A stretch of 64,000 nt of DNA from the NCBI RefSeq assembly GCF_027943255.1, contig NC_072894.1, positions 82,623,601 through 82,687,600 of the forward strand, given 5' to 3'. This document shows, piece after piece, positions 45,657 through 58,200 of the stretch. The position numbers and the translations under genes are program-made. The notes under the pieces were generated by a model. That model was not told the DNA's origin. It saw nothing but the letters and a program-made list of their open reading frames with translations, and ran no database searches. Source of the DNA: Anastrepha obliqua. Its lineage: Eukaryota; Arthropoda; Insecta; Diptera; Tephritidae. Each line of letters begins with the position of its first letter. Position 1 is the first letter of the stretch.

Positions 45657-47430
45657 CCTATATTGAATTGGTGGAAGTGTTGAGTTTATCTTTTTCTTTT
45701 CTCATATGAGATACGAAGCATTTGGGCGGATATGGAAATATTTTCATAATGTCAGCGTATAATGAGTGGACATACTTTTCGAGAAACGAAAGCACTACAA
45801 GTCATGTTTATCCTTAAAACTTTGACATAAATGCCTTACATATATTTTTTACCTTGCTGCAAGGATATACTTGCATGTATAAATATGTATTTTAATAGTA
45901 GATACAAAAGTGTGTATTTTTCCTTCTATAAGCTGCGGTAACAAGTAATGAAATTTAGTGTTTCATTTAAATGCAAATGAGCGTCTTAAAATATGTAAAC
46001 CAATTCTAAGCTTAACAAAATTATTCTAACCCACAGTGATACATTTGCTGGTCACACTGAAGTTGCCATAACAATGTTTAATAAAAGCGTCAATGAGAAA
46101 ATTTAAATAAAATCTTAGATTTATTTAGAAGAATTTATAAAAAGATAAAACTAACAGTTTAATATCTTTTTAGTTAGATTTTACTTGGTTTAAAGTTTCT
46201 TTCGTTTCAGAGCAAATGAGCACGAATTTCATGCTGGACTTAATTTTTCCTTCTACCCTCTTCGCCTCTTCAAAACTGAAGGAATAATACCATTTTTTAA
46301 ACGCTGACATAGAATGCCTGTGTTATTTACCGATTCACATCTCATTTGCTAGGCATAACCATCTCCGCCTACGTTTCACCTTTTAGTAATTTTAATTTGC
46401 TCATTTTCTCATTTCTCGCCATATTCTTATTGCAACTAATAAATAAGTAGAATATATTCGGCCCATTTACCAGACTTATTGTAAATGGCAAACTGGCAAA
46501 CGATGAAGCTGAAAAGAATATCTCACAAACTGTCAAACTGATTTATTGAGGAGGTGAACGTAATTTCACATTAAAAAGGTCATGGCCAACTTTATCTGCA
46601 TCCATCCGAGTTGTGTGCTCCCAGGAAACCACCGAAACGTATGGGAGGCATGGAAAGAAGAAGCATTAAACAGGCGTACAGGCGTACAGGCGCACAAAAT
46701 GCAGCCGTCATTGTCTTGCTTTCTTGCTTGCTTGGCAAGTTGCAGCGCGAAATTTACTATTCTCTACCCCAGCGTGAGCTTTTTTTTAGTTTTGTGTTCT
46801 TTTTTTTGTTGTATTTAAGTGTATGCACCTTTTGGTATCATAGAATGCAAAGAAAAAATCCAGTTGCATGTCAAGTTGCGGCCATGAAGCTCCTTCTATC
46901 TTTCTTCTTGCTTGTTTACGAGTATTCGTTCGGTCGTTCGTGCGCAGTTAGGCTGGCTTCTTGCGTCTGTGGGTTTAATTCTCTATTTGAATTTTCGATT
47001 CTCTCTTCGTTGTGCATTTGTTTCTCATATTTTTTGTTTTTCAAGCATTTAAATTCGCTGACAAAGCGTTTTTATGCTGTCTTTGTGAAGGCGTCGCAAT
47101 TGCATTGCAGCTGGTGTGCTAATTGTTTTCACAAAACACTTTTCCGCTCTTTTCGTTTCCTCCGATTTGCATTCGCATTTAATGTTTGTTCCATAATTTT
47201 TGAAGAATTGTACTGAAGTTCGCAGTGTTGTATTGTAAAGAAGTTTTTCTTTCCTACTGCAACATTTTGAATGCATATTTTAATTGGTGGTCATCAGATC
47301 TGATTAATGGCGGCAATTGATGCAATGGTACATTTTCACCAAAGAATTCAGCACTTATTTTACCGTACTACCAGCTTTGCCAAATAGAAAGAAAACTACA
47401 TTTTTTTTTTTGAATATTTCCGTCTTATAG
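45657..47430. other. Unique DNA with a 201-residue open frame
   Basis: No transposon motif found. A plus-strand frame at 46611-47216 (201 codons, from ATG) is rich in Phe/Leu/Cys from T-rich DNA, has no recognised domain and overlaps another frame, so I do not call it a gene. The rest is AT-rich. Confidence 0.5.
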
Positions 47431-47431
47431 T

Positions 47432-47918
47432 AATGGGTATTTCAAAAGTCACGCTTAGATGTCAGTCGTATGGATGTACAATTTTATGTGATAGATCACG
47501 TTTTAAAATGATTACAACGTATTATGAAAGTGGTCGAACTTTAAGCACATATCACAAAGTTCCTGACTTTTTTGGTGGAAATAATCATCTGAATGCGTCG
47601 ACAATTCAAAGTTTGGAGAAGAAATGTTTAGAAACTGGTTCCTTCGAGAATCGAAAAAGGACTGGCAGACAAAAACTGTAGGTTCTGTTGAGAATATTAC
47701 TGCTGTAGCCCAAAGTGTTGCTGAACATCATTCAATATCCATATCTCCATATCCCTATCCATATCTGTTTGGCGGATTTTAACTGTAGATGAGCTCATGG
47801 TGTACATTTAAATGATGTCGTTTCTCACATATAATTATTCAGTGCCACATTTTAAGCAAAAATAGTGAATTTTTACATGAATTTTTTTTTAAGCGGCGTG
47901 TTTTTTGAAAGAATAAAC
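47432..47918 (+). mobile_element. Deletion derivative of a DD41D-type element
   Basis: The left end (GGTATTTCAAAAGTCACGC) pairs with the reversed right end (CTTTCAAAAAACACGCCGC) as imperfect inverted repeats. The transposase start reads RFKMITTYYESGRTLS, then KKCLETGSFENRKRTGRQ. Beyond 47790 only the C-terminal end (HGVHLNDVVSH) remains. The catalytic domain is deleted. A stretch of (TATCCA)-like repeats lies at 47735-47775 at the deletion. Confidence 0.7.
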
Positions 47919-48439
47919 AGAATAAATCACAGAGCGAACACATAACTAAAGCGGGGCGAAGTTCGTCTGACCAAATTTCTCGAGTTTTACTCCAGCCGCT
48001 GGTCGACAATATTACATTATAAATATAATATTTTAAGCTTCGATAATTTAGGGATTCCTCTTTTCGCTTTTGTTCTTTTATATTTCTTATTTGTCAACCA
48101 GCTGATGCGAATTGCGTGTTGGTTCTGTTTTACTGGATGAAATTTTGTAACGAAGATCGCCCGATGGCATCGCTCCGCTCGACGAAATTCGCTCAGCGGT
48201 TTATTTCTGTTCAAGGCAATTATTTGGAGGGCCATTATTAAATTTCAGCTGAAGGAAGAAGAGAGGAAGAAAATACAAATACTCTCACTTTGAAAATCAC
48301 GCACCACCAGCAAATTAAACAACACCATTTTTCATAGACTCGTCCTGGTTCCGTTTGCACTTTCAAACTTGCGAACTGATTTTCTCTTTTTCCTCTATTC
48401 TAGGTTTCGGTTTTTGGGAGCCGAAACTGTAATATCGGT
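47919..48439. other. Unassigned stretch
   Basis: Nothing recognised. Confidence 0.4.
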
Positions 48440-48500
48440 ATCGTGGGCCGACCGGGCCTTCGAACCCAGGACCTACCAAATGGAAGCTACGGCGAACGTG
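48440..48500 (-). repeat. SINE head fragment, reverse orientation
   Basis: On the minus strand it reads GCCGTAGCTTCCATTTGGTA, then CCTGGGTTCGAAGGCCC, a B-box with tRNA-like context. It resembles the head region of the SINE family but is short and diverged. Confidence 0.5.
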
Positions 48501-49288
48501 ATAGGGTACAAACAAAACATACCACATATCACTAAAATTATGATGAAGTGTTGTGATGAGTTAAATCTTAAAAATCTAAGTTGACCACTTCATTAAAAAT
48601 ATACCAAATGAAAAATTTTATATCTAATTTTATATCTAAATTTCAACGAGCATTCAGAAAAAACTGAGTTCCATGCCTAGTTATCTGCTTATATATTCGT
48701 TGTTGTTATTAAGTTTGTTAGGTCAAGGTTTTATCACAACAGATTTTTTTCAAATTTTTCAATTCACAAAGAATTATTCCATACAAATTTCACAGCTCAA
48801 CGCTATTTTCTTTCCCTTATTTTTGAAAAAGCGCGGAAGTAGGTATAAAATGTACTGAGTACAGCGAAGTGGCAAGCAATCAAATTGCAAGTAGGCAGAA
48901 GTGCGCGAAATCGGTAGGAACTGACAAAGAGGTTCGGAGAATCAGCAGAAGAAAATGTAGGTACATGAAAATTGCGATTTTAATTAAATGATATGAAAAT
49001 TGAATAGGAAGAGTAGCAGCGCATAAAGAAGGTGGCAAGGGAAAGAGCAAGTGGTAGACGTGTGGTAGGATTATGTAGGTGTATGCGCGGAAAATGGGTG
49101 TGCTTCATACAATTTGAGAAGATAAGCAGTTCAAGCAATTTCGGCTGATACTTTAAGCTTTATACTTTCGCTTCTACTTGCTGCACGTTTCCCATTAATG
49201 GTTTACATATTTCTTCGTATCTGTACTGAATAAGAAATTGTACAGCGAGAGGTTTATTTATATAAGAGTAGGGCAGCAACATATACAT
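48501..49288. other. AT-rich unique DNA
   Basis: Nothing recognised. Confidence 0.4.
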
Positions 49289-50207
49289 TAGGGTGTAGTG
49301 ACATTCTTACTTTTATCGCTTTTGGTAGACCTGCCGAAAGTTTGCTTTCTTTTCCTAGGAATCAAGATGAAACATATTATTTGCCGTATCGTATAATATT
49401 AAGAAGTGCGCCCTACACCATTCAATAAAAATAGTTAAAATAAACCTTTTTATTCGTGCATTGATTTATACAATTGTATTTGCTTTTTTGCAGTTACTGC
49501 TTAGATTGATTTCAAAGCGTTTTCATGGTGTTCTAAGGAAAATGTATAAGGCTATTTAATCATTGTGTACAGAATATAGAAGGTGTCGTCTTCAGAAAAA
49601 CTTTCGGGATTTTTTGGATTGGTAATATGGCGATTTTAAGATTTGTGAATTAAGCAAAACTAATTAAAATGAAGTATATCGCTTTTATTGTGGATGACGC
49701 CGTGGCAAGTAAGTGTGTGTGGGTTTCTGTGCCTGTGTATAATTTCTTGTGTTGGGCAGTTTTCACTGCTTTGGCTTACGCTTCCTCTTAAAAAAAAATT
49801 ATTTTTTTCGTTTCGTTTGTTTATTTGAAGAGATGACGTCACAGCGAATTCGAAAGGCGCAACTTTGTATTCTATCATTCAAATGACTTTCAGTGACGAG
49901 CTTATATTGTAGATGATAAGTTGTTTTATTTCTATTACTTATTGTTTGAAGAATTATTATTTTACTTTAGTACTGTTTTTAAAACAAGTTGCAAGCATAA
50001 TATTTAAAATCTTTTATATATGAAGTATGTATATAAAACTTCGTTTATATTTCCAAATTTGAATAGGCTGGGGTCATCTCAAAACGTTAACCTAATATTT
50101 TGCGATTTTTATAACTCTTATAAAGACAGCCTTTCATTGTTGCGCTTTTACAAAAAAACAAAAAAAAAATATGTTTAAAAAATTCCATTTACTATCGCTC
50201 CACCCTA
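49289..50207. repeat. Candidate non-coding DNA element with matching ends
   Basis: The left end ATTAGGGTGTAGTGACA and the reversed right end ATTAGGGTGGAGCGATA match at 13 or 14 of 16 positions and face each other about 920 bp apart beside TA. No transposase motif lies between them. A GCGCCCTACACC block at about 49410 is a further partial inverted copy. This is an inferred element only. Confidence 0.4.
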
Positions 50208-51095
50208 ATATAAATATTGTGTTCAGCCAAATGACCATTATTAGAGGTTAATTGCACAGTAACCAATAGAAGAATAGAAATTCTAGCGTATTTTCATCTT
50301 CCATTTGAACGCACACATAATATTTTTCGGACCTGTCACTTCATTTTTCGTTTACAAGCCATTCGAGGTTGACAATGGAAATTGCCGAATATTTTGCGGT
50401 AATAAAATTCTTTGCATTTAAGGTCTATCAGCGCAACAAAAATTCATGAAATCAATGAAAGTCTCACAGGAATCTGCTCCTTCATTTTCAAATAGGCGGC
50501 TCAAATAAATGAGTATCCCATATTTTACGTGAAGAACTACATAAGAAAAAGCTGTTCTCAAAGAAAATACTGCATTCGTTAACAATTCAGCAAAAATCTA
50601 TGAAACAGTATTTTGCCGCGCTTCCGGAAAATTATTACAGATATGGTAAACAATTATGAGAATATTGTTGGAGGATTATGGAGAATAAAAAAAATTATTT
50701 CATTTATTAATGCACATTTTTTTGTTTTTGCTTTCGTCCTTTTTAGCCAGCTTCTACAAATTACCTTTGACTTCTCTTGCAGTTTCAGTTAACCATCACT
50801 GGCTGCCAGAGTTGCAAGTCTTAATATTTGCTAGTTTGAAATCAGCAAACTTATTTTTTGAATTTTCTATCTGGCGATTCAGCTGGTTATTTCATGACTT
50901 CGGTTTTAAAGCACGTTCGACTCATTGTAATATAGCATTTAGAAAGTTTGATTGCAATTTTTGCGAGTTTGATTACCATCTTACGAAATGGCGTGGCTAC
51001 TTTACAGTAGAATTAAAAAAAAAAAATAATAGAAAAGACTTACTTATTTGCGCAAAAATTTGAACTGTAATTCTACATGCGTGTAGGTGATGGTA
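50208..51095. other. Unassigned stretch
   Basis: A plus-strand frame of 117 residues (50710-51063) has no recognised domain. The region at about 50340-50690 has a composition like old transposase DNA but no readable motif. Confidence 0.4.
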
Positions 51096-51534
51096 TCGGG
51101 TGTTTTTTAGCTACATGAGAACAATCGATACCGATAACTATGGTTTGGTAAACTGTGTTCAGTAAGGTTCGGAAAGTCATCATAAATCGTTTACCGCCAG
51201 AACAACGCTTATAAATAGTGGAAATTTACCTTGAAACAAAAAAAAATCAGATAAATTTCTTCGCGAACTTCATAGAGCACTGACGGCATCATTTCTTTCG
51301 AAGTGAGGAAGGATCCGCGCTTAGCAATCGACTTATTCCAATATTCGAGCCACCTTTGACTGATCGAATGGTGCATCATGCAACTTGTAGCCGCGGCGGA
51401 TATATGCCGGACGTCATATTCGAAAAATATAGCCCATGAAATTATTTAGCCGATTATAATAAACAAAATCATTCCAACAATATTTCTGTTTTGCATTATC
51501 ACTTTGAGTTGTCAAGCTCTTAAGAAACACCCGC
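51096..51534 (+). mobile_element. 439-bp DD41D-type deletion derivative, copy 1
   Basis: Flanked by TA, with inverted ends: left TCGGGTGTTTTTTAG and right, reversed, GCGGGTGTTTCTTAAG. The transposase start (NRLPPEQRL, stop, IVEIYLETKK) joins the C-terminal end LTDRMVHHATCSRGGYMPDVIFEK. All catalytic residues are gone. It shares its 5' non-coding block (ATGAGA...TCGATACCGATAA) with the element at 54772. Confidence 0.85.
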
Positions 51535-53089
51535 TACGTACAAAGCCTTCGTGGTACATAAAATATTTATATACATACATACATACATACATATGTATAA
51601 TGAAAAATAAAGTGCAGCATATTTTACGACGCCGACGGTTATAAAAATTAATGAAGCGGTACTATAAATGGTCGATACCTTGAAAGAAAATGCACCAAAA
51701 AAGTAAGAATGTGAAATTGGAAATAAAAATGGAAATAAATAACTTTTTTATAAATAAGTTTGTATTTATGACCAAAACTTACTTCGTAGACTTCTAATTG
51801 ACTCTAACAGCTTTAACTCTTGGCAATTTTATAAAATTAAGTTTTAAAAGTTATTTTTGTATTTTGTTTTTGTATTAATATTCCAACTAACTGTTATAAA
51901 GCAGCAACAGTCTTTCCTTTGTCAACACTTGGCAATAATGACCTTCCGGCCAGTTATCCAAGCAATCAGACACATTCGCGCCGTCTAAGGCTCGTTAAAA
52001 ACACAAGGCAGGTGGGTGAAAATAAAAATGTGGCAAAGTAATAACTACAGTGAAAGGCTCCAGCATGGGCAATAACAAAATGGAGCACTTGGATGCATAA
52101 AATTTGAGGAACTATTTAATGAGAAATGGAAAATTAAAAATTTTAAACACAAAAAGTCTTCAGCATAGTTTGAGTGGCATGTTGTTGGCAGCGAGATGTA
52201 TAAAAAAAGGTCATTTGTTGTGGTGTGAGCAGCAACTCGAGTAACGTGGTACTAGCTATCTTACGAAAAATACCAAATATAATGCCATCGGTGTCCTCTT
52301 AGTCCTCGTAAATAAATTGATGAGTGTTGTTTCAGATAAGAAGCCGAATAGGAAGAACAACGTAGCTCAGCGGTATGATAAAACCTCTATAATCTTCTAT
52401 ACTTGTTAAAGAGTCAAATGTAAGAAAAGGATCTACATCCAAAAGTTTTTTGCTGGTTATCGTTGTACTCCTATGTGAAGTGATTTTACGGTGATCTGGT
52501 TTGGCTAACTCATACGTCCTAGAGTGGAAAATCCAGTTTGTTTTGCATTAGCGGTTCTTTTAGAATTAGGCCAAGTAAAGCTCTAAGCGACATTTTGAAT
52601 CTTCCGCTTTTACACTTTGCGGTGTATACATAGTTCGGGAACTATTGCCCAGCAGTGAAGTTTAACTGAACAATTGCCGAACTTCACACGGTAGGGTTTA
52701 GCAGAGTAGGAGTGACAATAGAACTGCCACAGTTGGAATTCTGGACTTTTGCTTTTTTAATGAAGAACTTGTGCTAAGCCGTTTTAGGCAAGCTTGTGAA
52801 TTTTGAAACATCTTTTCGAATTCAAGTAAAACGATACCGAAATGGGACCTAACATCAGCGTGGAGTGTGGAAAAATTCCTCCATGGAAGTGGAGCTACAT
52901 CTACTCACGAACATCGGAGTCCTTACAGCACACTCTGTTGGGATTAATACAATAATGCTGATCGGGTTGCAGAAGTTTCTAGAACCACAGGAATGAATTT
53001 CTCAATTTCTCAACTTCTCTGTTGGTGTTTTGCACCGTATATAAACAGAATCAGGAATGTGAGAAAATCTTTTTGAGTTGCTCTAAATA
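51535..53089. other. AT-rich DNA with a (CATA)n run
   Basis: A (CATA)n microsatellite lies at 51570-51592. A GTAGCTCAGCGGTATGA segment near 52365 looks like a tRNA A-box, but no matching T-arm follows. From about 52600 the sequence is GC-richer and may be old LINE DNA, with no clear motif. Confidence 0.45.
51570..51592 (+). repeat. (CATA)n microsatellite
   Basis: About five to six CATA units just downstream of the 51.1-kb deletion derivative. Confidence 0.9.
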
Positions 53090-53202
53090 AAATGGTGGAC
53101 AGCGGTACCGGGTAGTTTATTAAGAGGGACTACCAAGCTAACCTGAGCCGTAATGAATAGTATACCACTGCCTTCGGTGCCAGCGAGGACAACCTAAACT
53201 GA
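53090..53202 (+). repeat. Possible LINE 3' end
   Basis: The sequence GGTGGACAGCGGTACC, then CCAAGCTAACCTGAGCC and GGACAACCTAAACTGAAC, resembles the CAACCTAAC-type ends of LINEs in this window. There is no coding evidence. Confidence 0.35.
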
Positions 53203-54642
53203 ACTACTTTGAATTTATGATACGTATTACTGGTAAGTTCAAATAGCATTTGAGACGGTTTCCGGCTAATTTTTGCGGGAAATGGCAATTTTTCCAATGG
53301 TGCTTCTGTGGGCTTAACTGAGACATATTATTATACACAACACGAGAAATCTGCTTGTTTAGTTTCTTTATTCAAGTCTAGAGGAAAAATTTTTACGAGA
53401 TTCAAAACCGAGAAAAAAATGAGATTAAATTTTTGTGCCTACCGAAAATCATTCACCATCAATCCTGTTTCACATCTTTCAGCTCTTCATTCACCGAACC
53501 ATAATATAAGGTGTAGTATAATGAAGCAGACAAACGTTCGCAATTTTGGTTTCGTCGTAATTGTTACGTCAAAAATGGACCACGCCCTGGAAAGTTAGTT
53601 GTCCGAAAATGTCCATGGTTCACACGTCTATAGAGAGTCACCTAAAGCTACGGTAGCTTTGCTTGTAGATGCTTATACATTCAACTTATAGCCCAGAAAC
53701 GGCGCCAAGTGATTCTATGAGAGAGTAAGTTGAAAGTATTTGAATAACTTCTGTTATTTCAATGATTTGCGAACGACTCTCGTCATTGTTGATATTGAAA
53801 ACACCAGCAGTTGGTATTTATTTTCATTTGCATGTACACTATTTTAATATTGTATAGATTCTTGTCCTTCCGTATACTAAATCTGTTTGCAAAGAGATTT
53901 CTGGAAGCTTGTAAAATATCTATACGAATGTGTGACATGTTTTTGCTGAACGCTAATTTCTGTCAATATTAATTAGCATTGTATGAAAGCTAGTGGCACG
54001 CGGTTTTTGTACTGTTAATTTTGTATATGCATATGTACGTATATCTGTAACTACATATTCTACATACCTGGAGGGAGACTCTTGCAAAAATCGACATTAA
54101 GCACTTTAACAAGTGTACCCAGCATCATTTGTTTGTCTTTCGCATATCTAATTTCTGTAAACTTTGACATAACAATGGCTAAACAAACTGAGCCAACTCA
54201 CCGGGCCACAATCCAACAACGCAGAAGGTACGAGTAGATTTGCATGAATGTTTTGCATTCACCAGCTCGACTTGACTACTTGTGAGAGGCTACATGAAAG
54301 GTAAGCAAACCAGGATACTGGCAACAGTATGCAATTCTAAGTGCACTTGACATACGTTTGGCACACAGGCATGTGGGTTTGTATGAGAATATGCATGCAA
54401 ATATATAGAAAGGAATACGAGTCTCATTCTAAAAGTCTTTCAAATCAAATAATTTTGTTTCTACACTTAAAAATAGCTCAGTTTTATATTTTTTGCGAAA
54501 GGTTGTTAATAGAGATCGCGCGAATTCTGGTTTTACGTTCAATTATGATCGCCTACAAAATTTCAGTGCGGTTTCAGTTCAGCTTCGACTAAAATTCCGA
54601 AACTTGATGGAACACTTTTTACTTTTTTTGTTGAAAACTTAT
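53203..54642. other. Unique AT-rich DNA
   Basis: Short frames (53308-53598, 54341-54696) have no recognised domains. Confidence 0.45.
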
Positions 54643-54766
54643 ACAGGATGGCGCAAAATTAATCACCCTATCGGAGGATTTATATATTTTTTTTAATGGG
54701 GCAGTACAACAGTTATATTTTTTTAATTTAGTAAAGAAGTTATTCAAAATTAAAATTTGCGCCACC
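54643..54766. repeat. Small inverted-repeat element (MITE-like), short copy 3
   Basis: The left end reads CAGGATGGCGCAAAATTAAT. The right end, reversed, reads CAAGGTGGCGCAAATTTTAA. The middle is deleted relative to 34.6 and 45.4 kb but keeps the TTAGTAAAGAAGTTATTCAAAAT-type block. It ends about 5 bp before the next element. Confidence 0.78.
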
Positions 54767-54771
54767 TTGAA

Positions 54772-55261
54772 TCGGGTGTTATTTATTACCATAGCTGCAT
54801 GAGATGTCGATACCGATAATTATAGCTTGCCAACTAAGAATGGTAAACTGTGTTGACATTTCTTTTCAACAAGTTTTTGTAAGTCATCATGAATTATTTA
54901 GTGCCAGAAGGATTCCAAATTGTAGATATTTACTTTGAAAACAATATATCTGTTCCTGAAGTTCATAGAGCACTGGCGGCATCATCGGTCTTTATTTCTT
55001 TCGAAATGGAGGAGGACTACGCAACTTGCCTTACATCGCCCTTGACAATCGATTAATTATAATATTCCAGTCACCATTGACTTCATACGGCCAGATTTAT
55101 TGGAAAAAGTGGTCACAAATTGGACTGATCGATTGGACTCTGTAACTCGTAGCATATTCAAAAAAAGCCATTAAGTTATCTACGAGATTATAATAAAAAA
55201 AATCCAATATTTTTGTTTTGTATGATCACTGCGAGCTCTCAAATTAAAAAATAACACTCGA
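54772..55261 (+). mobile_element. DD41D-type deletion derivative, copy 2
   Basis: The ends TCGGGTGTTATTT (left) and TCGAGTGTTATTT (right, reversed) form inverted repeats. The transposase start MNYLVPEGFQIVDIYFENNISVPEVHRAL is joined to DFIRPDLLEKVVTNWTDRLDSVTRSIF. The non-coding 5' block is shared with 51096-51534. No catalytic residues remain. Confidence 0.85.
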
Positions 55262-57424
55262 TATAAAATAGTGATAATTTTTTTTCTCTAGCAAGACCAC
55301 CCAATTTTCCCTGTGAGTTGTAGAATTTGCAATCCACTCCGGCTCTGCTCTGTATTTTTGATATATTTCTTTCAGATACATTTCTCTTTGCAAACTTGTA
55401 AATAATAAAAACTAAATGGATATATATACCATATGTTTGCAAATATAAGGGTGAATCAGAAATATTTGCTCTGCAAATAGAAGAGTTGGACATTCCAGCC
55501 AGCAAATTATCTACACATCTCATGTGAGACTTTTACATGCCTATATTACACACTATCATTTTGTATTTACTTCTTCTCAATATGAATTTGTATTTCTCAA
55601 TATCAACTTATACTCTTATATTCTCAATAAAACTAAGGGCTTATTTTTATTTTCTCCTTTATTATTTCAATTTACGAAAAGATGTGGTAATAAAAAATAT
55701 AATAATAAATAATTTGCTAAAAATACATACACATGTAGTTATATATTTATTTTTAGCAAATTTCATCATGATTTCACTAGGTATGATTGGAGCTGATAGC
55801 TTTTCGTCCGACTTGTAGTTCCCGTTTCTGTCTTACAAATGAGAATTTGTTTGCAATTTCATGTCACCTGCGAACAGCAGATGGCTTTTATGAGAAACCC
55901 TTTTTAGATAGCCACCCGTAGAACTGCTGAAACCTAGTTCTATAAGAAACAATTTTCTATCTAACCACCCGCTTTCCGCATTAGTCAGTTCCCCGTTACC
56001 GGATCAACCTTGCTATATATGTATATCTTGCCAAGGACTCTCACTTAAGCCGCGCTCTCCAAAAATATATGGGCACTACCGTTTCGAGTAAGACTTTTCC
56101 TCTTTCGAATTAAAGAATTAAGATGCTTCATTACAAAGGTTCAATGAGATAAACTAAAGTGTAGTCAGTCTTTAGATTGAGTTCTGATGCTATTGTGTAA
56201 CAAAGCTCTTTTGGACATACAACCATAGTAATAGTCTAGTTAAATCCAATTTTATTGCGCACATCATCGCACTGTTAAGTTAGAGACTTATTGAATGACC
56301 CTTATTCATAAGAGCTTCACCCGAATTATCTGCACGAGTGAAAACATGAACCATTTGGCGTACGAGCGATGAAAGCGACAATATTTTCGTTGTCAAGTTA
56401 GTTAGCGCACTTCGTTATAATTTCTGCAAATATATGTATGTTTACAAACGCTTACTCATATCAAATATGTGTGTATGTATGCGGTCACCAGTGAATGTAA
56501 AAATATTTGACTTCATTTAGCCTCTGCCGCTGTGCCACCTCATAAATTTACGCTGTGTTGACAAGTGTAAATTAATGAATGTGTCTCCACTGCCACTATC
56601 ATGTGTGTACATATGTATTGTATTCTTATTCGTATGTATGTGCTCACTGCATTTATACCGTATACTTATATATACATATACACAGACCTTTGCTAGCAAA
56701 TCACTGTTTTTATACTCGTCATACAATGGTAATTTGCCATAATGGATGCCCTACTCCAAGGCCATGACAGTTGTGGTGTTAAGGAAAGAGTTAAGAGTTA
56801 AGGAATTATTAATTAGCAAGTGGCCATAAAATAATATTTATGTGTATATATGCATGTAAGTGCAGACATGCTAAGTCATCATGAACACCAAACAACTTCA
56901 TATTGTTCTGATGACACATCTTCTACCCCCTTCTATAAAGTGTTTTGTACGTCTAGTAGTTACTCATTTGTTAATATTCAATAATCGCCTGACTAATTGC
57001 CACTGGTTATTCGATTTTGCCCAGCGATTTGAACGTACATACATTTGTGTGTATGTAGATAAACAGCTGTAAGGACCTTTTCTGTTAATTTTCATGTCAA
57101 AAGCTGTATAAGTTTATGTCTGTGTATCTCATTACGACTGGCAGTTTGCTCGCATTCAATTAGAAGTAACATCTGCAGCTTCATTCCAACCAATATGTGA
57201 TTCGCGATGGTCTGCGATTTTTCTGACAATTTCCATGGGCAGTAGTTTGGCAAGAGATATAGTTCTTACTGCAAACTATCTACGAAGTCGATAGTAGATT
57301 GTTAATTAACATGCACAGATTTAAAAAGGAAATGCAATAGGAGCATTCCATGGAAAGGGGAACTCTTAACTAATTTGCAAATATTCGATTTTTTAATTTC
57401 AATGTACACTTGAAGCAAGATGAT
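55262..57424. other. AT-rich unique DNA
   Basis: Contains many TATGTA/CATATA-type short repeats around 56570-56690 and 56830-56870. No gene recognised. Confidence 0.5.
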
Positions 57425-57485
57425 GTATTAGTCTTCTTCTTGAATGGCGCGTTAACCACTTAAGGGTCTTTCGCCAAGTTTAACA
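57425..57485 (-). mobile_element. Reversed 3' end of a LINE
   Basis: TTCTTCTTGAATGGCGCGTT, then CCAAGTTTAACA, reads on the minus strand like the 3' end that should follow LLNS in the LINE lying just downstream. It faces that fragment head to head. Confidence 0.55.
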
Positions 57486-57499
57486 TTTCATAAGCCTTT

Positions 57500-57940
57500 A
57501 ATCATGACCGTCCCATTGTATGGCCCATAAGGTTGGACGATGGCAATATCCGATGAGGCGTTCCTTGGAGTGTTCGAAAGAAAGAAAATGGACTTTTGCA
57601 CGTTGGTCACGGCGAGTGTCGCAGGCGTTGGTACGATGGGCTGTATGAGCTTAACGCAGACATAAACATAGTAGCGAACAAAGATCCAGCGACTGCGCCG
57701 GCTAGGATTGATCGTCCGAATGGATACGAACTCTGACTGTGAAATTGTTGGATGCGGTACCACTTGAAGGTAGCAGAGGAAGAGCAAGACCTCCTTTGCG
57801 TTGGAAAGAACAGATTGAGAAGGACTTGACCTCACTTGGTGGGACCAACTGGCACCGGTTAGCACGAGAAAGAAACGCCTGGCGCCCTTTGTTAAACTCA
57901 GATGATGCCTTGATAGAAATGAATTTAAAGGAAACATAAA
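57500..57940 (+). mobile_element. LINE reverse transcriptase C-terminal tail
   Basis: The plus strand shows RKKENGLLHVGHGECRRRWYDGLYELNADI, then RTKIQRLRRLG (frame change) and VRMDTNS. A 66-residue frame (57739-57939) follows: LDAVPLEGSRGRARPPLRWKEQIEKDLTSLGGTNWHRLARERNAWRPLLNSDD. This GRGRPPLRW and WR-A-DR-AWR pattern is typical of the region after the reverse transcriptase of a group of insect non-LTR elements. It is truncated on both sides and frameshifted. Confidence 0.75.
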
Positions 57941-58200
57941 GCTTTTTGTTGTTGTAGCAGTATACTTATCCCTGTTAGCGTTATGTGTGATAGATCGCCG
58001 GCCATTTCTGTCTAGCTCATCTAACGATAGGTCCAGGAAATTTGCTGCTTTCGACAGGTATTAGATGAGTGGGTTTGATGAGACATGCGAAAAATTAGTT
58101 AGTGTCGTGCGGGGTGCCTTCACGTACTGGACATATGCTTAGTATGTCGGTATATAGAACGTAATTGTTCCAAAGCTCGAGTCACCTCCTTTAATTGTAC
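57941..58200 (-). mobile_element. Jockey-type LINE 3' fragment
   Basis: The minus strand reads LPYTDILSICPVREGTPRTTLTN, then SNPLI and AANFLDLSLDELDRNGRR, ending in (ACA)n. This is a degraded version of the C-terminal Cys/His region and 3' tail of jockey-like LINEs without RNase H. It lies tail to tail with the LINE fragment to its left. Confidence 0.6.

Noticed and set aside
51570..51592. Short regularly repeated units as a CRISPR-like array
   Set aside because: It is a plain CATA microsatellite with no spacers, in a eukaryotic context.
52361..52440. tRNA-like start GTAGCTCAGCGGTATGA
   Set aside because: No T-arm or acceptor pairing follows, so it is not a tRNA gene.
57488..57937. 149-residue minus-strand frame
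   Set aside because: The plus strand of the same DNA reads as a LINE reverse transcriptase tail, so this is a shadow.
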